This document shows, piece by piece, positions 18,349-26,302 of a DNA stretch of 64,000 nucleotides. Under the pieces are notes generated by a model, which saw only the letters and a list, made by a program, of their open reading frames with translations, did not search any database and was not told the origin of the DNA. Source of the DNA: UBA7434 sp042090785. Lineage in GTDB: Bacteria > Pseudomonadota > Gammaproteobacteria > Pseudomonadales > UBA7434. The stretch spans positions 200,415-264,414 of the forward strand of contig JBELIP010000002.1 of assembly GCA_042090785.1 (NCBI GenBank), in the 5' to 3' direction. The position numbers and the translations under genes were made by a program. The stretch's first letter is position 1; each line of letters starts with the position of its first letter.

Positions 18349-19056
18349 ATGGCGAACTACTCTGACATCACCATTAACGGCTTATGGAAAAACAACCCAG
18401 CGCTGGTACAGTTACTCGGCTTATGCCCACTGTTAGGTGTTACCAATTCAGTGGTTAATTCAATAGGCTTAGGTCTTGCAACTATTTTTGTATTAGTGGC
18501 TTCAAACACCTGTGTATCGTTAATTAAAACCGTTACGCCCGATGCTATTCGCCTACCCACGTTTGTCATGATTATTGCCGCCGCTGTAACCTGCACCGAA
18601 TTATTAATGCAAGCCTATACCTATGAGTTGTATGAAATATTAGGAATCTTCTTACCGTTAATTACCACGAACTGCGTGATACTTGGGCGCGCTGATGGCT
18701 TTGCTTGTAAAAACTCGGTAGCAGCATCAGCTTACGATGGCTTAATGATGGGTTTAGGTTTTGCGTTTGTGCTGTACTTGCTTGGCGCAGCAAGAGAGCT
18801 TATTGGCACCGGCTCACTATTTGCTAATATGGATTTATTATTTGGCGCTATGGCGCAAAACTGGGAAATCACTGTATTTAACAACTACCCACAATTTTTA
18901 TTAGCCATATTACCGCCTGGTGCATTTATTTTAACGGGGCTTATTATCGCGGCAAAAAATACTATTGATGGTGGCATTAAACGTGCGCAAGCTACTAAGT
19001 TAGAAGAACAAGAAAAAGTATCGAAGCGTGTTAGAGTAACAGGGACAATTTCATAA
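18349..19056 (+). CDS. rnfE: RNF complex subunit E
   Basis: RnfE is the membrane subunit homologous to RnfA. It has 235 residues and six helices, with the paired cysteine motifs in NPALVQLLGLCPLLGVTNS and LPLITTNCVILGRADGFA. It ends the rnf operon. In many gammaproteobacteria the next gene is nth (endonuclease III); here the downstream gene is an unrelated lipoprotein on the opposite strand, so the operon stops at rnfE. Confidence 0.96.
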   Translation: MANYSDITINGLWKNNPALVQLLGLCPLLGVTNSVVNSIGLGLATIFVLVASNTCVSLIKTVTPDAIRLPTFVMIIAAAVTCTELLMQAYTYELYEILGIFLPLITTNCVILGRADGFACKNSVAASAYDGLMMGLGFAFVLYLLGAARELIGTGSLFANMDLLFGAMAQNWEITVFNNYPQFLLAILPPGAFILTGLIIAAKNTIDGGIKRAQATKLEEQEKVSKRVRVTGTIS

Positions 19057-19089
19057 CTGATTTCAATAGCTAATTTCAGGAATTAATTT

Positions 19090-19737
19090 TCAATAGTCAC
19101 AAAATTCGGGCTGCTTTGTTGCATTACAGATAAGCGCTAACTGTTCTTGGTATTTATCGCTCTCACCTTGCTCCTCACTGTTAGATACAAGACGCTTCAG
19201 AATACCTAACGCATTATCATAATTGCCAACACGATAATAACTCCGGGCCAAAAGTAGATCTGTGTTTTCATCTAACAGTAAATCATCTTTAATAGCTAAC
19301 GTTATGCCTTCAATGACTGCTTTATAGTCGTCAGTTAAAAACTGTATTTGTGCACGGGTATAAACCGCCTCGCTACGAGTAACAACGTCTAAGTATTTTG
19401 ATTCCACCACATATTGATAAGCATTAATAGCTTGAGGGTATTTTTTTTGAGCAAACATCACATAAGCTAGCAAGCGATGCAGTTGTGACTTTTCATATCC
19501 TTTTAAACAACTGACATTCAATGCATGTATTAATTCTTGCTCTGCAAGCATTAAGGCATTCGATTCAATCCATTGTCGCGCTGTTTCTAACGACTGATGA
19601 CAAGCCGACCCAATAAATTGGCGAGGTTCAAAATGAGGCTTTCCATTATCAAGGTTAAATGTACAGGCAGCCAAAAATAAAACAGCTACAAGTAATAGAC
19701 CTATTGAAAATATTTTTTTAAAACCGCATTTATACAT
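19090..19737 (-). CDS. TPR-repeat lipoprotein of unknown function
   Basis: This 215-residue protein has a lipoprotein signal peptide ending in the lipobox LAAC, with C25 as the lipidated cysteine. The mature part is helical, with degenerate tetratricopeptide-like repeats visible as LLAYVMFAQKKYPQAINAYQ, VYTRAQIQFLTDDYKAVIEG and LLARSYYRVGNYDNALGIL. It ends in a short segment with two cysteines (ALICNATKQPEFCDY) that may form a disulfide in the periplasm. It probably acts as an envelope scaffold or assembly factor, but no specific partner is indicated. It converges on rnfE and lies 55 bp after the next gene. Confidence 0.75.
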   Translation of the reverse strand: MYKCGFKKIFSIGLLLVAVLFLAACTFNLDNGKPHFEPRQFIGSACHQSLETARQWIESNALMLAEQELIHALNVSCLKGYEKSQLHRLLAYVMFAQKKYPQAINAYQYVVESKYLDVVTRSEAVYTRAQIQFLTDDYKAVIEGITLAIKDDLLLDENTDLLLARSYYRVGNYDNALGILKRLVSNSEEQGESDKYQEQLALICNATKQPEFCDY

Positions 19738-19792
19738 ATTTATGAAAGCAGCTTATTATTTTTTTTCTAGCAACAAAACACTCATAGAATGG

Positions 19793-20209
19793 CTATTCGT
19801 CATTCAAATCATTTTCTTCTAATACGATGAGTGTAGAAAGGATATCGTCGACCATGGCATCATCAAGACCTTTATGTTCTATATCGGTATTGTAAGTAAT
19901 ATAAATTAACAATGAATGGCAACCCAGATACCACTCGCGCCATGCGCCATCTTCATCGTCGTAACTAAATAACAAACCAGAAGCCAAACCTGCATTTACC
20001 GGCTCGCCCTCAAGACCATCTGCAATTAAATCTTCGGCAAATTGTTTTAAATCAGCTTGGTCAACATCACCACCTTCTTTTCTAACAACGGTAATATCAA
20101 TTTCACTGACCCCATCGCAATCAGATATCGTAACGCAATCGTCCTCCATTTCGGCGGACCATTCATCCGGTAATTCTAAACACCACCATTCAGTTTGAAC
20201 CATAGACAT
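19793..20209 (-). CDS. Acidic protein of unknown function
   Basis: I do not recognise a named family. The 138-residue protein is strongly acidic and tryptophan-rich at the N-terminus (WWCLELPDEWSAEMEDD), with alternating hydrophobic stretches suggesting a mostly beta fold (VTISDCDGVSEIDITVV, GLLFSYDDEDGAWREWYLG, LLIYITYNTDIEH). It ends in a Glu/Asp-rich tail. There is no signal peptide, so it is probably cytosolic. It lies 15 bp downstream of rimI on the same strand and is probably co-transcribed with rimI and the HolD-like gene. The single-domain size and complete ends suggest a real conserved gene rather than a fragment. Confidence 0.7.
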   Translation of the reverse strand: MSMVQTEWWCLELPDEWSAEMEDDCVTISDCDGVSEIDITVVRKEGGDVDQADLKQFAEDLIADGLEGEPVNAGLASGLLFSYDDEDGAWREWYLGCHSLLIYITYNTDIEHKGLDDAMVDDILSTLIVLEENDLNDE

Positions 20210-20224
20210 AATTTAATTCGCTTG

Positions 20225-20722
20225 TTAATTTTTTTCTCTAAGAGATAAATCAAACAGCAATGCTGTTTCACGTTGACTATTGACACCATCTATCTGATTA
20301 ACTAACGATGATTCAATAACAGGATAATAATTTTTTCGCTCAGCGCTTTTAATAAAGCCTGTGCACGCATACAAGGCAATTGCCGCCTGATTACTTTCGC
20401 GCACTTCTAAAAAAACACGACCAATATTTTGTTGCCGACCTTGATTAATTAATGCCTTAAGTAACTTACGGCCAATACCCTGCTTTCTATATTGAGCATC
20501 AACAGCAATATAAAGTAAGTTACATTCATCAGCGACAAAGGTATACAAACATAAACCATTAACCACCGATGCCTGTTCACTAACTAATAAGCGATAATGC
20601 TTTTTTTTCAGCACGTCAACAATCGCATTTATAGACCAAGGGTTGCTGTGCGATGAATCCAGCCAATGGCTTATAGCGTTAATATCGGCTACTGTAAAAG
20701 CCCGTATATTCAAAGTAGACAA
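20225..20722 (-). CDS. rimI: Ribosomal protein S18-alanine N-acetyltransferase
   Basis: This is a GNAT-fold acetyltransferase with 165 residues. The acetyl-CoA loop is QYRKQGIGRKLLKALI near residues 80-96, and the C-terminal part LEVRESNQAAIALYACTGF is typical of RimI, which acetylates the N-terminal alanine of ribosomal protein S18. The only start giving a complete N-terminus (STLNIRAFTVADINAISHW) is a TTG at 20722, immediately after the TAA of the upstream HolD-like gene. I see no good Shine-Dalgarno there, so translation probably depends on coupling to the upstream gene. RimI next to a HolD-like gene is a common gammaproteobacterial pairing. Confidence 0.85.
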   Translation of the reverse strand: MSTLNIRAFTVADINAISHWLDSSHSNPWSINAIVDVLKKKHYRLLVSEQASVVNGLCLYTFVADECNLLYIAVDAQYRKQGIGRKLLKALINQGRQQNIGRVFLEVRESNQAAIALYACTGFIKSAERKNYYPVIESSLVNQIDGVNSQRETALLFDLSLREKN

Positions 20723-21568
20723 TTAAACGTTGGAGCTATTGCTTGCATTATCAGCGGTATCAGCCGTTAAACGAAGCGGTTGAATATGCTGCCAGAATTC
20801 ACGCTTTAATAAAGGCTGAGCCCATAGTTCACCACTACCATAAGTAGGTAGCACTCGAATGGCCTGCTCGCCCTGACCCTCATGCAAAGACGTAATACAA
20901 CCTAAATCAGCTTTTTTATTATGCATAGCCACAGCCGCTTTGCCCATAAGTAATAGCCAGCGGATATTATTTTCCTGAAGCTTACGCTGCAGCCAAGCAG
21001 AAAATATTTCTTTCGCCGCTTGTTGGCTGGTATCAAATAATCCACTGTCAGGTAAGGGCCAATCAAAACGATCTTGCACACTGCCTGTATCGGATAAGAT
21101 TTTTTTACCTAACGATAACAATATGGCGTTTAACCAATGTTGGTAAGCGCTACTCGCAAAATTCATTGCTGTAATATCGTCGATTATAAGTACATCGCCA
21201 CAAACGGTAGTCGTTAAGGTGAAATTATCTAACGATTTATTTATGCTCGACGCGGGAGCCGGAGCCAGAGTGACAGCAACATCTTTTACTTGTAGTTTGG
21301 GCTGTGTATTGCTGGCTGCTTTAGCCGGCGCATTGATATTAAGTTCTTCAGCCAGCGCCAAACTTCGATTAACGACATTTTGAGCGGTAACGCTCCTTGG
21401 CTCACCTTCAGTCATGCCATTCGATGGCATATTAGCGGCTAGAGACGGTTTAAAAAGTGCGGGATTAGCGACCCAATGGCCTGCTTGAGCATTTGGCAGT
21501 GCTTTTATGGGGAGCCATGACTCTATGCCCATAGCTTGCAAATACGCTGATCGATGATCGCGATTCAT
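20723..21568 (-). CDS. HolD-like (DNA polymerase III psi) or inactive UDG-fold protein
   Basis: This 281-residue protein has three parts. The N-terminus NRDHRSAYLQAMGIESWLP resembles the start of HolD (psi), which links the clamp loader to SSB via chi. A long Ala/Pro/Asn-rich, low-complexity linker (about residues 50-110) follows. The C-terminal alpha/beta domain has WLLLMGKAAVAM and VLPTYGSGELWAQPLLKREFW, the pattern of uracil-DNA-glycosylase-fold proteins but without the catalytic His motif. Position directly before rimI supports HolD. It is about twice the length of E. coli HolD (137 residues). An alternative is an uncharacterised UDG-like protein. Confidence 0.5.
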   Translation of the reverse strand: MNRDHRSAYLQAMGIESWLPIKALPNAQAGHWVANPALFKPSLAANMPSNGMTEGEPRSVTAQNVVNRSLALAEELNINAPAKAASNTQPKLQVKDVAVTLAPAPASSINKSLDNFTLTTTVCGDVLIIDDITAMNFASSAYQHWLNAILLSLGKKILSDTGSVQDRFDWPLPDSGLFDTSQQAAKEIFSAWLQRKLQENNIRWLLLMGKAAVAMHNKKADLGCITSLHEGQGEQAIRVLPTYGSGELWAQPLLKREFWQHIQPLRLTADTADNASNSSNV

Positions 21569-21744
21569 GCGGCTATCTCGACTATTTCAAATGGGGCTGG
21601 TTGCTTCATACGGCTCTGGATTGGCTGTTTTGTGAGGAGCTTATGGTAGTAATGGTGTGATGGGGATGCAAGTGATATTCGGGGTTTCTGGTGTTTTATT
21701 GTGGCTGGATGGGAGTTGTGGGCTGGGAGATCAAGTTTATAGTT

Positions 21745-21787
21745 AAGGTCAAGAGATAGTCGGGGGTGGCCCGACGGTTTTGACCTT
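21745..21787. repeat. Nested hairpin repeat, copy 1
   Basis: GTCGGGGGTGGCCCGAC (21759-21775) is a 6-bp stem with a 5-nt loop. Outside it, AAGGTCAA (21745-21752) pairs with TTGACCTT (21780-21787), forming a second stem. The same 17-bp core recurs at 63869-63885. It lies between the HolD-like gene and leuA, immediately beyond the leuA stop, and may act in RNA termination or processing. Confidence 0.7.
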
Positions 21788-21857
21788 GATCTTATCCCTT
21801 AAACCTAAACCTATACCTACACCAGCCCCATCCAACCACTCTCACCAAAGCAAAAAC

Positions 21858-23516
21858 TCACTTCCCACGAATAAAATTATTCACCGCACACAAAATCGCC
21901 TGCAAAGAAGCATCAACAATATCGCGACTCAACCCTACACCACTAAACCGCTGACCGTTAATATTCATCTGCACATAACAAGCCGCTTCAGAATTCGCAC
22001 TGCTCGTCACAGCATGTTCAGAATAATCAACTAACACTAACTCTTCACCCACTAAATTAGACAAACCAGAGACAAACGACTCAACCACACCCGCTCCCTC
22101 AGCCGATACCGATACTTCTTTTCCTTCATACTTTAAAGTCGCACTCAAATGATCGCGGTTTTCACTGTGACTAATTTGAAACGCATCCAAACTGTATGGC
22201 GTTTGCTGATTTAAATAATACTGCTGAAACAACTCCCAAATAACTTCTGGCGATACCTCTGTCTCAGTATCCTCAGCATGCTCTTGCACCACAGTACTAA
22301 AATCAATTTGTAACCACCGCGGTAACTGTAAACCATGCACTTGCTCTAACACATAAGCAATGCCGCCTTTACCCGACTGGCTATTAATACGAATAACTTC
22401 TTGATACGACCGACCTAAATCCGACGGGTCTATCGGTAAATAAGCAACATCCCAAGGCTCATCATCAGCCTGCACGGCTAAACACTTTTTAATAGCATCT
22501 TGGTGGCTACCAGAAAACGCCGTAAACACTAACTCGCCAGCATAAGGGTGACGTGGATGAACCGGTAAATTGGTGCATGCTTTTACCACCTGAATAATTT
22601 CATCAATATTAGAAAAATCTAATTGCGGATCAACACCACGGCTGTAAAGATTCATGCCCATAGTGACAATATCCATATTGCCAGTGCGTTCACCATTACC
22701 TAACAATGTACCTTCAACACGATCAGCACCACCCTGCACCGCTAACTCAGCTGCCGCTACTGCACAACCACGATCGTTATGAGTATGTAAACTCACTAAT
22801 ACGCTTTGACGATGATTGATTTTTCGACAAAAATATTCAATTTGGTCGGCATATACATTCGCCGTCGTCATTTCAACGGTAGCCGGCAAATTTAAAATAA
22901 TAGGCCGCTCAGGCGTCGGCTGCCAAACATCAACCACTGCGTCACAGACTTCTATCGCATAATCGATTTCAGTACCGGTAAAACTCTCAGGTGAATACTG
23001 AAAATGCCAGTCGGTGTCTGGCTGTGCTTGGGCATAACGTTTAACTAATTCAGCACCCTTAACCGCAATGGCTTTAATGCCGGCTTTATCCAAACCAAAT
23101 ACTTTTTCACGCTGCACTGTCGATGTGGAATTATAAACATGGACAATCGCGCGTTTAACGCCTTTTAAGGATTCATACGATCGACTAATTAAATCTTCAC
23201 GTGCCTGCGTTAACACTTGAACAGTCACATCATCGGGGATTAAATCATCATCAATTAAACAGCGCACAAAATCGAAATCGGTTTGCGATGCCGCCGGAAA
23301 ACCCACTTCAATCTCTTTAAAGCCGACCTTAACCAACAAATCGAACAATTTAAGCTTTTGTGCCACCGTCATCGGCTCAATCAACGCCTGATTTCCATCA
23401 CGCAAATCCACACTGCACCAGCGCGGCGCCGCCTCAATCACTCGATCGGGCCAGGTTCTATCGGCCAATTGCACCGGCATATGCGGCTGGTATTTTTTAT
23501 AGTTGTATGAACCCAT
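21858..23516 (-). CDS. leuA: 2-isopropylmalate synthase
   Basis: This enzyme condenses acetyl-CoA with 2-oxoisovalerate, the first committed step of leucine synthesis. From the ATG at 23516 it has 552 residues and starts MGSYNYKKYQPHMPVQLADR. A farther upstream ATG at 23540 would swallow the Shine-Dalgarno (GAGGT, seven bases before 23516), so I reject it. The catalytic barrel shows RWCSVDLRDGNQALIEPM and the metal site SLHTHNDRGCAVAA. The C-terminal 130 residues form the leucine-binding regulatory domain. It is the long, LeuA2-like type found in Pseudomonas. It stands alone and faces an Lrp/AsnC regulator. Confidence 0.96.
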   Translation of the reverse strand: MGSYNYKKYQPHMPVQLADRTWPDRVIEAAPRWCSVDLRDGNQALIEPMTVAQKLKLFDLLVKVGFKEIEVGFPAASQTDFDFVRCLIDDDLIPDDVTVQVLTQAREDLISRSYESLKGVKRAIVHVYNSTSTVQREKVFGLDKAGIKAIAVKGAELVKRYAQAQPDTDWHFQYSPESFTGTEIDYAIEVCDAVVDVWQPTPERPIILNLPATVEMTTANVYADQIEYFCRKINHRQSVLVSLHTHNDRGCAVAAAELAVQGGADRVEGTLLGNGERTGNMDIVTMGMNLYSRGVDPQLDFSNIDEIIQVVKACTNLPVHPRHPYAGELVFTAFSGSHQDAIKKCLAVQADDEPWDVAYLPIDPSDLGRSYQEVIRINSQSGKGGIAYVLEQVHGLQLPRWLQIDFSTVVQEHAEDTETEVSPEVIWELFQQYYLNQQTPYSLDAFQISHSENRDHLSATLKYEGKEVSVSAEGAGVVESFVSGLSNLVGEELVLVDYSEHAVTSSANSEAACYVQMNINGQRFSGVGLSRDIVDASLQAILCAVNNFIRGK

Positions 23517-23662
23517 GCTAAAAACCTCAAAAACAATCAATAATTCAATGTGTTAAACGACTTTATCCGAGCCAAAAAGAGCCTCGAACCTGTTTACAGA
23601 AGAGTATAGACGTAACACCGGAGTGAATAACTGCAAAAAAAAACAAAATATCTTCAATTAAT

Positions 23663-23712
23663 AGTTTAATAAACTCATTTATTGGTTATTATTAGTGAAT
23701 TAAATTACTAAT
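23663..23712. promoter_or_regulatory. Two inverted repeats in the leuA/Lrp-family divergent region
   Basis: AGTTTAATAAACT (23663-23675) is a perfect 6-bp inverted repeat around one central base. ATTAGT (23691-23696) and ACTAAT (23707-23712) form a second inverted repeat with an AT-rich centre, close in style to Lrp sites. Their position between the regulator and leuA suggests operators for the Lrp-family protein. Confidence 0.45.
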
Positions 23713-23762
23713 ATCATTATAAACAGCCTTAACTGACCTATTAATCAACCACGAGAAACACT

Positions 23763-24248
23763 ATGAAGGACCAAGCATTAACACTGGATCGCACTGACAA
23801 ACGCATACTTGAGCAGATACAGAACAATGACCGTATGAGCAACTTGGAGCTCGCTGACAGTATAGGTTTGTCAGCCACACCCTGTGCTCGTCGCGTAAAG
23901 CGCTTAGAAGACGCAGGTATTATACGTGGACACGCTACCTTATTAGATGAATCCGTACTTGGCTTAAAACTCACAGCGCTTATTAGTATTAGCATGGACA
24001 GGCATACACCCGAGCGCTTTGAAAATTTTGAGGCGCAGATTAAACGTTTTCCTGAGATAGTGGAATGCAGCCTAGTCACTGGACAGTCTGCCGACTACTT
24101 ACTTAAAGTGGTATTACCCGATATGGAGCATTACGAGGCGTTCTTACTTGGCCACTTAACCAAAATTGAAGGTGTCACCGGCGTGCATTCCAGTTTTGTT
24201 TTACGCAAAGTCATTAATCACACAGCACTACCGTTAAACTACTTATAA
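23763..24248 (+). CDS. Lrp/AsnC family transcriptional regulator
   Basis: This 161-residue protein has the complete architecture of the leucine-responsive family. Residues 8-60 form the helix-turn-helix (LDRTDKRILEQIQNNDRMSN, then ELADSIGLSATPCARRVKRL), and a C-terminal RAM ligand-binding domain follows (FPEIVECSLVTGQSADYLLK). Such proteins sense amino acids and bind imperfect palindromes as octamers. Divergence from leuA and the inverted repeats between them suggest control of leuA, itself, or both, possibly in response to leucine. It is shorter-range in context than global Lrp, and I cannot say which member of the family it is. Confidence 0.88.
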   Translation: MKDQALTLDRTDKRILEQIQNNDRMSNLELADSIGLSATPCARRVKRLEDAGIIRGHATLLDESVLGLKLTALISISMDRHTPERFENFEAQIKRFPEIVECSLVTGQSADYLLKVVLPDMEHYEAFLLGHLTKIEGVTGVHSSFVLRKVINHTALPLNYL

Positions 24249-24261
24249 AAGCCGGCATTGC

Positions 24262-24290
24262 TTGACAGTTTTTCGACCAAGCCCTAGCAT
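24262..24290 (+). promoter_or_regulatory. Predicted sigma-70 promoter of ispB
   Basis: TTGACA (24262-24267) and TAGCAT (24285-24290) are separated by 17 bp, about 80 bp before the ispB ATG. Confidence 0.5.
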
Positions 24291-24369
24291 GCAAGACGTT
24301 ATTTTTAAGACGCGCTACTAATAAAAATACGTCACTTTTTATCATCCGCCGTCACCCTTGAGATTTTTT

Positions 24370-25368
24370 ATGCAATCCAGTTACGCTATAGTTGCTGACG
24401 AGTTTTCAGCAGTCAATGATTTAATTGCCAAGCAACTGACATCTGATGTCGGCCTCGTTGAAAATATTAGCCAGTACCTTGTCACCGGTGGGGGCAAACG
24501 CATCCGCCCGTTAATTACCTTGCTGTGTGCTGGCGCGCTCAACCAAACGAACAACCTCAAACAAATTCAATTAGCCACTGCGGTCGAGTTTCTTCATACC
24601 GCTACCCTGCTGCATGATGACGTTGTTGATATGTCGAGCCTACGCCGGGGCCAACCTACGGCCAATGCCAACTGGGGCAATGCCTCTAGCGTCTTAGTGG
24701 GCGATTTTGTCTACAGTAAAGCGTTTCAGCTTATGGTGGGCATTGGCAGCTTACAAGTGATGGAAATTCTTAGCGATACCACCACTAAAATTGCCGAAGG
24801 TGAAGTGCAACAGTTAATGGCCATTGGCGACTTAACCCTTAACGAAGCTGACTACTTTAATGTCATCCGCAATAAAACGGCACAATTATTTGAAGGAGCC
24901 TGTCAGGCATCCGCCGTTACTGCAGGCGCTAACCAAGCCGATATAGAAAGCCTAGGGCAATACGGCTTACATCTTGGCTTAGCTTTTCAATTAGTCGATG
25001 ATTACCTCGATTACAGCGGCAATAGCGCCGATCTTGGCAAAAATGTGGGTGACGATTTGGCCGAAGGAAAGTTAACTCTGCCCTTAATTGAAGCGCTGCG
25101 TATAACCGGTAGCAGCACCAACACTAACAACGATGAGCAGGCTAAAAAACAACATGCACTGTTAGTGAAAGCCATTAGCGAAAAAGACCTGTCACACATT
25201 GAAAGCATTATCAGCATCACTCAAGACTGCGGCGCCTTAGACATCACACTGTCTCACGCTAAAGAGCAAACCGAGCTAGCCAAAGTCGCTTTAAGCTCAA
25301 TACCGCAATCAGCACACAAAGATGAACTCATAAAAATAACCGACTTTGTTATTTCAAGAACAGTTTAA
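24370..25368 (+). CDS. ispB: Octaprenyl (polyprenyl) diphosphate synthase
   Basis: This enzyme extends farnesyl diphosphate with isopentenyl units to make the side chain of ubiquinone. I choose the ATG at 24370 (332 residues, MQSSYAIVADEFSAVNDLI); an in-frame TTG at 24358 would add four residues with no benefit. Both aspartate-rich motifs are present: LLHDDVVDMSSLRRG and LVDDYLDYSG, plus the GGGKRIRP substrate motif. In most gammaproteobacteria ispB is divergent from rplU-rpmA; here those genes are about 15 kb away, so the usual pairing has been broken. Confidence 0.95.
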   Translation: MQSSYAIVADEFSAVNDLIAKQLTSDVGLVENISQYLVTGGGKRIRPLITLLCAGALNQTNNLKQIQLATAVEFLHTATLLHDDVVDMSSLRRGQPTANANWGNASSVLVGDFVYSKAFQLMVGIGSLQVMEILSDTTTKIAEGEVQQLMAIGDLTLNEADYFNVIRNKTAQLFEGACQASAVTAGANQADIESLGQYGLHLGLAFQLVDDYLDYSGNSADLGKNVGDDLAEGKLTLPLIEALRITGSSTNTNNDEQAKKQHALLVKAISEKDLSHIESIISITQDCGALDITLSHAKEQTELAKVALSSIPQSAHKDELIKITDFVISRTV

Positions 25369-25475
25369 TTGATTATTTAAACGCCTCAAAAACATCCATA
25401 TGTAAAAATAGTGTGTGCCAGCTCACATAGCCCGTTATTTACCAGCGCTAAACAGGATTTTTATTTTTCTTATGC

Positions 25476-25481
25476 TATAGT
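25476..25481 (+). promoter_or_regulatory. Possible extended -10 element before the FNIII-like lipoprotein
   Basis: TATAGT is preceded by TG at the extended -10 position (25473-25474). The -35 region is weak. It lies about 100 bp before the lipoprotein ATG. Confidence 0.35.
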
Positions 25482-25576
25482 CGCCGCACTCACAGTTGCA
25501 GTGTTGCGATTGAGTAAAATCTTAATCTCATTACCATCACCCTTTATACTGTATATACTCTAAAGTCATCAGCGAT

Positions 25577-26059
25577 ATGCTTTATCAACGTTTTCAGCAT
25601 TATCTATTGTCAATTTTTTTGCTGTTAGTAGCATTATTAGCTGGCTGTGGCGGCTCAGGAAGTCAAAACGCTCTAGCAAGCCATTCGGCCAATAAGCCTT
25701 CGGATACTCATACAGCAATCATTCCAGAAACAGACGAAACCACTAATAACCCAGAAACAACTGCTGCACTGCAATTTGCTCCCGCCGATATTTCATTAAA
25801 TTGGCAAATCCCCTTAAGCAGAGAAGATGGTTCGGCCTTACCCATAACTGCCATTGCTGGCTATGAAATTAGTTATGAAAACAGCCACCAACAAGTAACT
25901 GTTATTACTATTAACGATGCTGAAATCAACAGTTATAAAATCAATAACTTACCCGCCGATGACTATCAATTCGCCGTCTTCGCCTTCGACACCGACAATG
26001 CAATAAGCGACCCCTCCCCGCTGGCAAGCATTCAACGTAGCGATTTCCCCAGCTTATAA
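25577..26059 (+). CDS. Lipoprotein with a fibronectin type III-like domain
   Basis: This 160-residue protein has a lipoprotein signal (YLLSIFLLLVALLAGC, lipidated C24). A Ser/Thr/Asn-rich, disordered linker is followed by one beta-sandwich domain of about 95 residues. That domain has the strand pattern of fibronectin type III: ISLNWQIPLSREDG, IAGYEISYENSHQQVTVI, SYKINNLPADDYQFAVFAFD and ISDPSPLASI. Similar domains are found in surface lipoproteins of marine gammaproteobacteria. It stands alone, converging on the sugar-transferase locus, and may be an envelope or matrix component. The function is otherwise unknown. Confidence 0.75.
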   Translation: MLYQRFQHYLLSIFLLLVALLAGCGGSGSQNALASHSANKPSDTHTAIIPETDETTNNPETTAALQFAPADISLNWQIPLSREDGSALPITAIAGYEISYENSHQQVTVITINDAEINSYKINNLPADDYQFAVFAFDTDNAISDPSPLASIQRSDFPSL

Positions 26060-26159
26060 ACCTAAGCGGCTTGGTTTCGCCTGCTTACTAAAACTATTCA
26101 TTATTCTCTGCGATGTAATATTCCGTAAAAAACCCAACAAGACACCAGAACTCATCGGT

Positions 26160-26300
26160 TTAAACCGTATCATCGTAAACAATGGCTTCGGGGGGCTGAT
26201 TGCTTCCACTCGTTGCACACGAAGCTAATAACCAACATAGCACCGCTAAACAAACTAAATGGCTTCGTTGAGTCCATAATTGATGTTGATAAAAAAACAT
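26160..26300 (-). CDS. Small lipoprotein beside the sugar transferase
   Basis: This small gene encodes 46 residues starting MFFYQHQLWTQRSHLV. The hydrophobic stretch CLAVLCWLLASC ends in a lipobox with C28 as the lipidation site, leaving a mature peptide of only about 19 residues (CATSGSNQPPEAIVYDDTV). A strong Shine-Dalgarno (AGGAG and GAGGTGAG) precedes the ATG at 26300. It starts two bases after the stop of the sugar transferase, on the same strand, so the pair is surely co-transcribed and likely coupled. A longer open frame from 26462 exists but its N-terminus lies in the transferase gene in another frame. The function is unknown. Confidence 0.65.
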   Translation of the reverse strand: MFFYQHQLWTQRSHLVCLAVLCWLLASCATSGSNQPPEAIVYDDTV

Positions 26301-26302
26301 TC

